Origin: Armatimonadota bacterium | Lineage (GTDB): Bacteria; Armatimonadota; Fimbriimonadia; Fimbriimonadales; ATM1 | DNA: 20,114 nucleotides | Assembly (NCBI GenBank): GCA_003695835.1 | Contig: RFHN01000002.1 | Coordinates: 1 to 20,114, forward strand | Direction: 5' to 3' | Part shown: positions 1 to 6,955 of the stretch, piece by piece | Numbering within the stretch: the stretch's first letter is position 1 | How the letters are laid out: each line of letters opens with the position of its first letter | Made by a program: the position numbers and the translations under genes | The notes under the pieces: generated by a model | The model's input: only the letters and a program-made list of their open reading frames with translations | Databases searched by the model: none | What the model was told of the DNA's origin: nothing

Positions 1-301
1 CGTCCTGACTGGTCGAGCGGATGTATCGCACATTCTTGATGTGAACCATCTTTTGCTCGATCGGCGACGAGAAGTAGGTTTCCATCTCCTCGGCGCTCAG
101 GCCTGGCATCTCCGTCACGATGCCGAGCATCGGGCTTTGCACGTACGGCATGAAGCGCTTGGGCATGAAGTGCTCGATGGCCAAGTAGCCGAGCACGAGC
201 GTGCCCAAGAAGAACGCTACGACCACATACGGGTGGCGGACCGACCACTCGACCAGATTGAAGCCGCCGCGTTGGTTGCCGTCCCCGTTAGTGACCCGCA
301 T
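1..301 (-). CDS. RND-family efflux pump, N-terminal fragment (cut by window edge)
   Basis: The first 100 residues of an inner-membrane proton-driven RND transporter (CusA/AcrB/HAE1 superfamily), which would pump metals or drugs through a tripartite complex. An N-terminal cytoplasmic stretch leads into a first membrane helix at about residues 25-45. The periplasmic segment that follows has the family pattern: residues like MPGLSAEEMETYFSSPIEQ (pump 'PGxSxxEVE..V..PIE') and then a motif like 'VRYIRSTSQ'. The ATG at 301 overlaps the end of the upstream adaptor gene by 14 bases, so the two are translationally coupled and almost certainly form one pump. The rest of the protein, including the proton-relay residues needed to assign substrate class, lies outside the window. 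The metal-binding adaptor suggests metal export, but that is inference. Confidence 0.85.
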   Translation of the reverse strand, partial: MRVTNGDGNQRGGFNLVEWSVRHPYVVVAFFLGTLVLGYLAIEHFMPKRFMPYVQSPMLGIVTEMPGLSAEEMETYFSSPIEQKMVHIKNVRYIRSTSQD

Positions 302-2000
302 GGTCCATTCCCTCCATGGAATCGCCGCCACCGGGGGGCTTGGGCAGTTCCTTCGGACCGGCTTCGTCCCACGGCACGATCTCGACGGCCAGTCCGTCGC
401 TCAGGCCCTCGAAACCGCGATAGATGACCTGTTCTCCAGGGGAGATGCCCTCTACGGCCGTGTACCGCCCGTCGGTTGGCCCAACCCTTACCGTCTTGCG
501 CTTCGCGCGGAGCGTACCGAGCTGTTGGGACGGCACGAGAGGCATCTTGCAGATCGGGCAGTCTCCGGGCTCGGGTTCGTGAACCTCGGGGTGCATCGTG
601 CACGTGTAATCCACCTTTCCCGAGACTTGAACCTCTTCGACCACCCAGACATAGTAGCCACCGTCCGGCGACTCTTGGATGGCTTCCTGCCGAACGGCGA
701 GTCGCTTACCTTGCGGTGCAGTCTGAACGGCAACGGTGACGAACTGGCCAGGGAGAAGACTGTGATCTGGGTTCTCCACCGCGGCCTCGCACCGGAACGT
801 CCGCGTTTCCGGATCTACGGCGCCGAAGACCGACGTAACTTTGGCATCCCTCGCCCCGACTCGAACGGGCGTGCCGACACGAACCGATTCGAGCAGGCGC
901 TCGGGCAGGTCAAACTGAACTCGAACGCGGTCAATCACCTTGAGGCGCATGAGCGTCTGCCCAGGCTGAACCAAAGTTCCAGGGCTGACCAAGCGCTCGG
1001 TCACGACCGCCTGGTCGAGGGCGCGCAACTCGCGGTAGCCGCTGATGATCCGAGTCGTGGCTGCGCCGCTCTGACTGGCGGACCGCTCCGCTTTCGCCGC
1101 TTCGACGGTCGCCTTCGCCTTCTGCACGGCGCGATCCGCTTCTCGCACCGCCTCCGCGGCGGCCTGAGCCTTCCTGCGCGTCTCTTCCGCGCTGGCCGAC
1201 GCCGCTTCCCGCTGGGCGCGGGCGCGAGCCACATCCTGCTCCTTCGCGATGATTTCCGCCTTGATCGCCTCTACGTTCTGCGCGGCCTGCTCCGCCTTCG
1301 ATTCCGCGAGCTGAACCTCGTCGAGTGAGGACGCCCCTTTTTCGTAGAGCTGCCTCTCCCGCTGTGCCGCCGCTCGCAAGTACCGTAGGTTGGCTTCTGC
1401 TTCACCGAGGCGGGCCTTCGTTGCATCGAGGGACTTCTGCGCCTGTGCAACCGAAGCACCCGCTGATTCAAGCTCCGCTTGGGCTCGACGGACGGCTAAC
1501 TCCGCAGCCTCTGCCTCGGCGGAAGCCCGGGAACGCGCCGCCATCAGCCGTTGGACCTCCGCCTCAGCGACGGTTACGTTCAAGCCGGCAGCCCGCGCCT
1601 TGCCCGCACCCTCAGCCGCCTGCGCCGCGAACTCGTCCGCCTCGAGCCGAGCCAGCAGCTGTCCCGACTTCACCTTGTCTCCCGGATAGACCGGCATCTG
1701 CACGACGCGCCCGGGAATTCTCGCCACGACCTCTTCGTCGTTCCACGCCACGACCGTGCCCGGGAACTCTTCGACACCCGCCAGGTCCCTCTCTTCCGCC
1801 GGCTCGGCGGCGACCGGCTGAACGCCTTCGGGCGCTCTCATGGTCGTCACGTCCATCGCCTGAGCCTCGATCACCGTCATCGCTCCGGGAGGCCGCTTCG
1901 TCGTCACGATCCAGCGGACGAGCAAGAAAGCCGCGATGACGAGCGCCAGTGCGACCAGCGCCGAGATGCGCCTACGTTTATTCGTAAATTCCTGTGCCAT
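288..2000 (-). CDS. Efflux membrane fusion protein (CusB/HlyD type) with C-terminal heavy-metal-binding module
   Basis: A 570-residue periplasmic adaptor that would link an RND pump to the outer membrane. A signal anchor lies at about residues 12-33. A biotinyl-lipoyl half motif (residues about 78-122, 'GTVVAWNDEEVVARIPGRV') precedes a very long Ala/Glu/Arg-rich alpha-hairpin (about 123-315). The second lipoyl half ('VSPGTLVQPGQTLMRL', about 338-353) and the beta-barrel and membrane-proximal domains follow. Residues 465-490 form a compact metal module with YTCTMHPEV and GDCPICKMPL, matching the heavy-metal-binding domain common in CusB and P-type ATPases. Here it sits inside the C-terminal domain and not at the N terminus. 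The protein ends in a Met/His-rich tail (MEGMDHAGH). It is longer than typical adaptors (350-450) because of the coiled coil. A GAGG lies five bases before the ATG. Copper or silver is the likeliest substrate class, by analogy only. Confidence 0.92.
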   Translation of the reverse strand: MAQEFTNKRRRISALVALALVIAAFLLVRWIVTTKRPPGAMTVIEAQAMDVTTMRAPEGVQPVAAEPAEERDLAGVEEFPGTVVAWNDEEVVARIPGRVVQMPVYPGDKVKSGQLLARLEADEFAAQAAEGAGKARAAGLNVTVAEAEVQRLMAARSRASAEAEAAELAVRRAQAELESAGASVAQAQKSLDATKARLGEAEANLRYLRAAAQRERQLYEKGASSLDEVQLAESKAEQAAQNVEAIKAEIIAKEQDVARARAQREAASASAEETRRKAQAAAEAVREADRAVQKAKATVEAAKAERSASQSGAATTRIISGYRELRALDQAVVTERLVSPGTLVQPGQTLMRLKVIDRVRVQFDLPERLLESVRVGTPVRVGARDAKVTSVFGAVDPETRTFRCEAAVENPDHSLLPGQFVTVAVQTAPQGKRLAVRQEAIQESPDGGYYVWVVEEVQVSGKVDYTCTMHPEVHEPEPGDCPICKMPLVPSQQLGTLRAKRKTVRVGPTDGRYTAVEGISPGEQVIYRGFEGLSDGLAVEIVPWDEAGPKELPKPPGGGDSMEGMDHAGH

Positions 2001-2075
2001 GTGTACCTCGCATGATTGCCTTTCGTTTGAGTCGGTGGCGGCAGCGAACCGCCGAAGGAAGCCGAAACAGGAAAG

Positions 2076-2102
2076 CCGGGCGCCAGCCGATGGGCTGCCC
2101 GG
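2076..2102 (-). terminator. Stem-loop abutting the Cys-rich gene stop: possible attenuator or weak terminator
   Basis: On the minus strand a 6-bp stem (CCGGGC/GCCCGG) stacks on a 4-bp stem (AGCC/GGCT) with a CATC loop and a three-base bulge. It begins at the base after the stop codon of the Cys-rich gene. The downstream bases CTTTCCTGTTTC are only moderately T-rich, so termination would be partial. This placement could give more Cys-rich transcript than pump transcript. Confidence 0.45.
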
Positions 2103-2462
2103 TTACGCGAGGTACGGAGGAGCGCGGAGAGAATGCGCTCGTTGCTCAGGGGCTCGAATTCGCGGCGGAGACTTCTCCAGCAGAACCGAGCGATGTAGGG
2201 TAATTCCCGTGAAAGGGACAGGCTGGAAGGTATCCGCAAGGACCCAGAGCGAAACGCTCGGGATCGAGGTCGCGTCGCTCAACGCCTGGTCAGCAGAGGC
2301 GAACGAAACCTTGCAGGCGTCCTTTTGCGGGCTAGGGCAACATTTCTTGGCGCAATCGGTCTTGCAGGCGCAAGCACGCAGCGTTCCAGCGGCCTGACTC
2401 GCCGTCAGACCGGCCGCCAACAAGAGCGCCCAGAAAAGCCGCACTACCGATATTATACGCAA
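2103..2462 (-). CDS. Small secreted Cys-rich protein, putative periplasmic metal binder
   Basis: A 119-residue protein that I do not recognise as a named family. An N-terminal hydrophobic signal (RLFWALLLAAGLTASQA) ends in a plausible signal-peptidase site before AGT. Six cysteines follow within about 25 residues, in a pattern of CAC, C, CC and C with interspersed lysines, which would suit metal binding. The C-terminal half is unremarkable and Arg/Pro-rich at the end. The gene lies 15 bases after sthA and 102 bases before the efflux adaptor, both on the same strand, so a role in metal capture or chaperoning for the pump is a reasonable inference. The start is uncertain: TTG at 2462 is used here, but GTG at 2444 gives a cleaner signal peptide. 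Neither has a clear ribosome-binding site. Confidence 0.6.
   Translation of the reverse strand: MRIISVVRLFWALLLAAGLTASQAAGTLRACACKTDCAKKCCPSPQKDACKVSFASADQALSDATSIPSVSLWVLADTFQPVPFTGITLHRSVLLEKSPPRIRAPEQRAHSLRAPPYLA
2452..2457 (-). promoter_or_regulatory. TATAAT -10-like box inside the start of the Cys-rich gene
   Basis: A perfect TATAAT occurs on the minus strand just after the TTG start codon. No good -35 hexamer is visible 16-18 bases upstream. If it is used, transcription would begin at about 2445, next to the alternative GTG start at 2444, giving a nearly leaderless mRNA and arguing for the shorter protein. Confidence 0.3.
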
Positions 2463-2477
2463 AACGCGCGCCCAGCG

Positions 2478-3884
2478 TTAGGCCGCAAGCCGACGTGTGA
2501 AACGTTCCAGCCGGCTCAAGCCGTTTAGAGCGGCGACCTTGTATGCCTCCGCGAGAGTCGGGTAGTTGAAGACCTGTTCTTCGAAATACCGGATGGTGCC
2601 CCCAAGCAGCATCACCGCTTGGCCGATATGAACGAGCTCGCATGCCCCCTCGCCGATCGCGTGGACGCCAAGCAGCTCCTCCGTCTCGCGGTGGAAAAGG
2701 ATCTTCAAGCGACCCGTCATGTCGCCGATGATGTTCGCCCGAGCCAACTCCCGGTAGTGCGCGATGCCTATCTCATACGGCACTCCCTCTTCCGTGAGCT
2801 GTTCCTCCGTTCGGCCGATGAAGGAGATTTCTGGGATCGTGTAAATCCCGTAAGGAAAGAGGTCTGCGATCTTCTCATCGGCGATGCCGCACGCATTGCA
2901 GGCGGCGACCCGTCCCTGCTCCATGGACGTTCCCGCCAAACTGGGGAACCCGATGACGTCCCCCGCCGCGTAGATACCCGGCACCTCCGTCTGCATTCGC
3001 TCGTCCACCTTCAGGCGGCCCCGCGAGTCCGCCTTCAAGCCGACCGCCTCGAGATTCAGCTCGTCCGTAGCGCCTTGCCGACCGACCGCGTAGAGAACGA
3101 CATGAGCGCGGATTCGCTTGTTCGACTGAGTGAACGCGGTGACCCCTTCCTCGTCCGCCTCTACGTGCGTCACCTCTTCGCCAAGGCGCGGCGTGACGCC
3201 GAGGTCACGCATGTGATACATGAGAGCCTCTGCGATCTCCCGATCAACGAATTCGAGGATTCGTTGGCGCGCGTCGAGCAGAGTCACCTTGGTGCCGAGG
3301 GCTGCGAACATGCACGCATACTCGACGCCAACCACACCGCCTCCGACCACGACCATCGTCGGCGGAACCTCTGCCAACTGCAGGATGGAGTCGGCATCTA
3401 CGATTCGCCTGCCGTCTACAGGGAACTGGTCCGACGCGGCTGGCTTCGTTCCCACCGCGATCACAAAGTTCTCCGCAGTAAACCGAAGCGTACCGCCAGT
3501 ACGAGCGACCTCGATCTCGTTCGGGCCTACGAACCGTGCCACGCCCTGGATCACATCTACACCGTTGCGCGCGAACTGGGCATGAAAGACGTCCACTTCC
3601 CGCTGGACGACCCAGGTGCATCGCCGCAGTAGCTCGGACATCGGAGGACGACGACGCGCCTTCGCCCAGCCCGAAAAGAGCTGGTCTCGATAGCCAGACA
3701 GGCTCAAGACCGCCTCGCGAAGCGACTTCGACGGAATGGCCCCAGTATTGATACAGACGCCACCGACGGTTTCCCGACGCTCGATAATGGCGACTCGACG
3801 ACCCAACTTGGCCGCTTGAATCGCCGCGTGGTGACCCGCCGGCCCTGAACCGATGACAATCAGATCGTAATCCGCGCTTCCCAT
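2478..3884 (-). CDS. sthA: Soluble pyridine nucleotide transhydrogenase (SthA-type flavoprotein)
   Basis: A 468-residue FAD enzyme that would exchange hydride between NADPH and NAD+ in the cytoplasm. The FAD-binding Rossmann motif GSGPAG is at residues 12-17, and a second dinucleotide motif (VVVGGGVVGVEYA) is at about 177-189. The segment GGVCINTGAIPSK (41-53) keeps the first cysteine of the disulfide reductases but has alanine at the second. It therefore lacks the redox disulfide, as SthA does and lipoamide dehydrogenase and MerA do not. The tail reads FNYPTLAEAYKVAALNGL, as in SthA, where lipoamide dehydrogenases have HAHPT. Length matches the family (about 465). The ATG at 3884 has a weak upstream site. 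It is the first gene of a run that continues into metal-efflux genes, an unusual partnership. Confidence 0.9.
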   Translation of the reverse strand: MGSADYDLIVIGSGPAGHHAAIQAAKLGRRVAIIERRETVGGVCINTGAIPSKSLREAVLSLSGYRDQLFSGWAKARRRPPMSELLRRCTWVVQREVDVFHAQFARNGVDVIQGVARFVGPNEIEVARTGGTLRFTAENFVIAVGTKPAASDQFPVDGRRIVDADSILQLAEVPPTMVVVGGGVVGVEYACMFAALGTKVTLLDARQRILEFVDREIAEALMYHMRDLGVTPRLGEEVTHVEADEEGVTAFTQSNKRIRAHVVLYAVGRQGATDELNLEAVGLKADSRGRLKVDERMQTEVPGIYAAGDVIGFPSLAGTSMEQGRVAACNACGIADEKIADLFPYGIYTIPEISFIGRTEEQLTEEGVPYEIGIAHYRELARANIIGDMTGRLKILFHRETEELLGVHAIGEGACELVHIGQAVMLLGGTIRYFEEQVFNYPTLAEAYKVAALNGLSRLERFTRRLAA

Positions 3885-3938
3885 GCCCGAAGAGAGTCTT
3901 TCCGTATCGGCACTCCGCAGAATCCCGTACTCTGTGCA

Positions 3939-3953
3939 GGGGAGATCCTCCCC
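3939..3953. repeat. Inverted repeat in the divergent sthA / secreted-protein intergenic region
   Basis: GGGGAG and CTCCCC are separated by ATC, giving a perfect 6-bp dyad in the 101-bp divergent spacer. It could be an operator or a small hairpin. No recognisable promoter hexamers flank it. Confidence 0.35.
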
Positions 3954-3985
3954 TTCCGTCCGACAATTCCGGAGGAGACAACACG

Positions 3986-4516
3986 ATGAAAGCGTTTGCA
4001 GCAGCCGGAACTATTCTTCTTTCGATGGCAACCGCGGTCGGCAGCTTCGTCGGATGGCAGACTTACAATGTGGGCGCCACCGGGATCTCGATCGAGTTAC
4101 CGATGAAGCCCGAACCGATGCAGCTCGACGTTCCCGAGGGCATGCGGAACCAAGTGCAGAGTTTCGAGAACTTCCTATCCGCCACCAACGACTTGGCCGT
4201 CATCGTCTCGCGCATGGATTACACGTCGGCAAACCCGAACCTGAACGGCGCAGCCGACGGGGCGATTCAACGACTCCAGTTGAACCCTGGATTCAGCGCG
4301 AAGAGGCTCGAGAGGAAGCCGTTCAAACTGGGCTCGCTCTCTGCGATGTACATTTACGTCGAGTACTCGATGCAAGGCGGATCGCTCATTCACCACCAGG
4401 TCTTGGCGATCAAAGGCAAGACGCTTTGGCAGGTCGTTGTGACGTACGACGCGACAGCGGCCGCGAGAGGCGCGGACGCCAAACGAATCCTTGACTCCAT
4501 CAAGATCAAGGGGTAG
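3986..4516 (+). CDS. Secreted hypothetical protein
   Basis: A 176-residue protein with an N-terminal signal (residues about 1-20, KAFAAAGTILLSMATAVGS) and no lipobox cysteine. The mature part alternates short beta segments and ends in AKRILDSIKIKG. The pattern (a 'IELPMKP' start, 'VIVSRMDY' and 'LWQVVVTYD' strands, then a final helix) recalls PsbP/Mog1-like DUF1795 folds, but I cannot assign a family. A strong ribosome-binding site (GGAGGAG) lies 10 bases before the ATG, which fixes the start. The gene stands alone: it is divergent from sthA and is followed by a hairpin terminator before the next genes. Function unknown; likely exported to the periplasm or cell surface. Confidence 0.8.
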   Translation: MKAFAAAGTILLSMATAVGSFVGWQTYNVGATGISIELPMKPEPMQLDVPEGMRNQVQSFENFLSATNDLAVIVSRMDYTSANPNLNGAADGAIQRLQLNPGFSAKRLERKPFKLGSLSAMYIYVEYSMQGGSLIHHQVLAIKGKTLWQVVVTYDATAAARGADAKRILDSIKIKG

Positions 4517-4531
4517 GACACACGGGCAAAC

Positions 4532-4572
4532 GGGGCACAAGGCGGGCGGCGTCAACCGCCCGCTGCCCCTTT
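4532..4572 (+). terminator. Intrinsic terminator after the secreted protein gene
   Basis: A perfect 8-bp GC stem (GCGGGCGG/CCGCCCGC, loop CGTCAA) is extended outward by GGGGCA/TGCCCC with a four-base bulge on the 5' side. It is followed by TTTAA. The U-tract is short but the stem is very stable. It lies 15 bases after the stop codon and 19 bases before the next ATG. Confidence 0.65.
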
Positions 4573-4591
4573 AAGCCGGTATCCTCTGGGC

Positions 4592-5719
4592 ATGCTGGCA
4601 ACGACCGAACGGTTGGCGCTTCTTGACGAGAAGTATGCGGGCTACCTCGAAGGCGAACGCGTAGACGAGTTCCTTCGAGACTTCGAAATTCCCTTCGCCG
4701 CTGGGCACTGGTGCGCCGGAGAGTTCTTCGACCGGTTCTGTCCCGTTGGCTACAACAGCAACACGGATTTCGACAACTCCGTACCCGCGCAGATCGAACG
4801 GGTGGCTCGCGCAGGCATCCGCGGAATCGAGTTCCACGAATCGGTATTCCGCGACGAGAACGGCGCCATCTCTTCCTCCCTCGTCGCGGAGATCCGTTCG
4901 AGCCTCCACGAGCACGGCCTCACACCGACCTGCATGAACATGAACACGTGGACCGACCCGAAGTGGAAGTATGGAGGGATCACCCATCCAGATCCGAAGG
5001 TGCGACAGGAAGCGCTCCAACTCTGCTTGGAGGGAGTGGATCTTGCCAAAGAGATCGGTTGCTCTTCCTGCAATCTGTGGCCCGGCAGCGACGGGTGGGA
5101 TTACCACTTCGAGGTGGATTACGGGAAAAGGCTGAGATGGTACATCGATGGGTGCACACAAATCGCCGACGCTTGCCGCCAGCGAGGGCTGAAGTTCGGC
5201 ACCGAATCGAAACAGAAGGAGCCGCGAGAGATGAACATGATCGTCAACACGGTCGCCAAGGCGGCGCTGGTGGCGCAAGAAGTGAACCGCACTCTCGGAG
5301 AGCCGGCGATGGGCGTCGTGATTGACTACGGGCACGAGCAGATGGTCGGGAACACGCCCGCGGACTCGCTGTACATGCTTCGCGAAATCGGGGTGCCGAT
5401 CGCCAACTTCCACATCAACGCGGCGAAATACAACTCCAACGACGAAGACCGCATCGCCGGAACGGACGACATCTGGCGGCTCGTGGAGTTCTGCTACGCC
5501 GCAATCGACACGGAGTACGATGGATGGTTCGGCGAGGACCAGTTTACGTACCGGACGGAGCAGGTCGAAAGCATGCGCCTCTCGTTGGAGCTTTTTGCGA
5601 ACTGCATGAAGAAAGCGCTCAGGATATATGCAAGGAAAGAGGAACTGCAGCGCGCGCAAGCCACGGGCAATGCGCTCGAGGTGTTGCAGCTGACGAAGAG
5701 GATCCTCTACTCGGAGTAA
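4592..5719 (+). CDS. Xylose-isomerase-like TIM-barrel sugar isomerase/epimerase
   Basis: A 375-residue protein of the AP-endonuclease-2/xylose-isomerase-like TIM-barrel superfamily, which isomerises or epimerises sugars with a divalent metal. The segment NLWPGSDGWDY (161-171) matches the 'LWPGxxGxDY' element of xylose and rhamnose isomerases. Plausible metal ligands are E205 (FGTES), D245 (VIDYGHE), H274 (ANFHIN) and D316 (FGEDQ). Their E-D-H-D order and spacing resemble bacterial L-rhamnose isomerase. The C-terminal about 40 residues form a charged helix. The ATG at 4592 has no clear ribosome-binding site. It is the first of three genes with two-base spacings, which points to an operon. The actual substrate cannot be read from sequence. 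Confidence 0.8.
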   Translation: MLATTERLALLDEKYAGYLEGERVDEFLRDFEIPFAAGHWCAGEFFDRFCPVGYNSNTDFDNSVPAQIERVARAGIRGIEFHESVFRDENGAISSSLVAEIRSSLHEHGLTPTCMNMNTWTDPKWKYGGITHPDPKVRQEALQLCLEGVDLAKEIGCSSCNLWPGSDGWDYHFEVDYGKRLRWYIDGCTQIADACRQRGLKFGTESKQKEPREMNMIVNTVAKAALVAQEVNRTLGEPAMGVVIDYGHEQMVGNTPADSLYMLREIGVPIANFHINAAKYNSNDEDRIAGTDDIWRLVEFCYAAIDTEYDGWFGEDQFTYRTEQVESMRLSLELFANCMKKALRIYARKEELQRAQATGNALEVLQLTKRILYSE

Positions 5720-5721
5720 CC

Positions 5722-6066
5722 ATGCCGCACATTCACGTTCGTCTCTCGAAAGAGATCGCTGCGAAGGTAGACGGCGAAGACGTCCTCCGCTCTCTCGTGG
5801 AGACGCTTTCCCAACTCGAGACGATTCGACCGGAGTCTGTGAAAGCGTATCTCTCGGTGCACGATGCCTACGCGGTTGGACAAGGGCATCCCCCGGAGTT
5901 CGCCCATTGCACGGTTGCGATCTTGGACGGCCGACCGCCTGAAATTCGGCAGCAGATCGCGGATCGCATGTATGAATCGTTTCGAAGCCTCATCGCCCAG
6001 GCGCAGACCGACGTCGGCATCACGCTGGAAGTTCGCGAAATGGCAAAGGAGCAGTACCGGAAGTAG
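5722..6066 (+). CDS. 5-carboxymethyl-2-hydroxymuconate isomerase-like tautomerase
   Basis: A 114-residue member of the tautomerase superfamily, closest by eye to 5-carboxymethyl-2-hydroxymuconate delta-isomerase (HpaF, about 126 residues). It begins MPHIHVRLS, so removal of Met would expose the catalytic Pro1. The segment CTVAILDGRPPEIRQQIADRM (about 63-83) parallels the 'VHMTLKIGAGRSLESRQQAGEM' stretch of the E. coli enzyme. The family acts in homoprotocatechuate ring-cleavage pathways, but no other pathway gene is present, so a different keto-enol substrate is possible. The ATG at 5722 lies two bases after the preceding stop, within GGAGTAACCATG, where GGAG supplies the ribosome-binding site. 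A longer upstream reading in the same frame would run inside the previous gene and is not credible. Confidence 0.8.
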   Translation: MPHIHVRLSKEIAAKVDGEDVLRSLVETLSQLETIRPESVKAYLSVHDAYAVGQGHPPEFAHCTVAILDGRPPEIRQQIADRMYESFRSLIAQAQTDVGITLEVREMAKEQYRK

Positions 6067-6068
6067 CC

Positions 6069-6944
6069 GTGGTCGTGCTCTCGTGGTATCAGGCGCAAGA
6101 CCTCTTGGCCGCTCGCTCCGCCTCCAAAACGACCGCGCGCGTCTCGCTGGATCTCAATCGTAGTAAGGCCACCGTTCGGATGGACGAGCAGGGCCTCGAG
6201 CTACCGGACGGCTCCCACGTTCCATGGAGCGCAATCGAAGAGATCTACGAGGATCGGAAGCACTGCTACGAGCTGATCGAAGGCGAGTTCGCCCGAATTC
6301 AAGTTTTCTCGGAGCAAACGCGCCTGATGCGCACGCTCTACCCCACTTCGTCCGCTCCCACGATGATGGTCTCCGGATTTCCGATGCACCGGATCAAAGG
6401 TTCGGACCCGCACCGCGATACTCTTGCCAAACTCGATGCGTTGGGGCGACTCGATAGGTGCCGACTGCTCGATACCGCCACGGGTCTTGGATATACCGCG
6501 ATCGAGGCGGCGAGGCGCGGCGCCGAGGTCGTTACGGTGGAGGTGGATCCCGCCGCCCTCGAAATCGCACGTCGGAATCCGTGGTCGCGGGAGCTCTTCG
6601 AGGGGCATCTATCCTCGCGGATTCAGCGAATCATCGGAGACGTTCGCGAAGTCGTTTCCGAAACGCCTGACCGCTCCTTCCACGCCATTCTCCACGACCC
6701 TCCCTCCATCCAACTGGCTGGAGAGTTGTATAGTTCGGAAATGTACTTTGAATTTGCCAGAATCCTGCGCGACTCGGGGCGCTTGTTCCATTACACCGGA
6801 GACCCCAACAGCGCTCTGGGCGACCGGACCACGCGCGGAGTGATGCGTCGTCTGCACGAGGCGGGCTTCCCCGTCGTTCGCCGCGTACCGGAGGCATTCG
6901 GCGTCCTGGCGCAGAAATCCCCTCGCTCACGTCGGCGCCGTTGA
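6069..6944 (+). CDS. Class I SAM-dependent methyltransferase, archaeal-type (COG2521-like)
   Basis: A 291-residue protein. Residues about 132-162 hold the SAM-binding fold: LLDTATGLGYTAIE is motif I, and the acidic end of strand 2 is VTVEVDP. An amino-methylase-like DPP motif (ILHDPPS, 207-213) follows. The run 'NPWSRELF', 'LAGELYSSEMYFE' and 'GRLFHYTGDP' strongly recalls a methyltransferase family known mainly from archaea. The N-terminal about 110 residues are a separate domain of unknown role. It starts with GTG two bases after the preceding stop. Its operon partners are the tautomerase and the TIM-barrel enzyme. The methylation target (nucleic acid or small molecule) is unknown, although the DPP motif hints at an exocyclic amine. 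The C terminus is basic (SPRSRRRR), compatible with nucleic-acid contact. Confidence 0.85.
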   Translation: MVVLSWYQAQDLLAARSASKTTARVSLDLNRSKATVRMDEQGLELPDGSHVPWSAIEEIYEDRKHCYELIEGEFARIQVFSEQTRLMRTLYPTSSAPTMMVSGFPMHRIKGSDPHRDTLAKLDALGRLDRCRLLDTATGLGYTAIEAARRGAEVVTVEVDPAALEIARRNPWSRELFEGHLSSRIQRIIGDVREVVSETPDRSFHAILHDPPSIQLAGELYSSEMYFEFARILRDSGRLFHYTGDPNSALGDRTTRGVMRRLHEAGFPVVRRVPEAFGVLAQKSPRSRRRR

Positions 6945-6955
6945 CGGAGCCGCGC

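Noticed and set aside
201..1328. Long plus-strand open frame (375 codons) opposite the efflux adaptor
   Set aside because: It is the complement of a well-supported gene; the translation is Arg/Leu/His-rich with no domain.
2619..3632. Long plus-strand open frame opposite sthA
   Set aside because: Antisense shadow of a recognised enzyme in GC-rich DNA; no motif or ribosome-binding site.
2478..3884. Mercuric reductase or lipoamide dehydrogenase
   Set aside because: The second active-site cysteine is Ala and the C-terminal HAHPT-type motif is replaced by FNYPT, as in SthA.
4571..5659. 362-codon minus-strand frame opposite the TIM-barrel gene
   Set aside because: Shadow; the plus-strand product has family motifs and metal ligands, this one has none.
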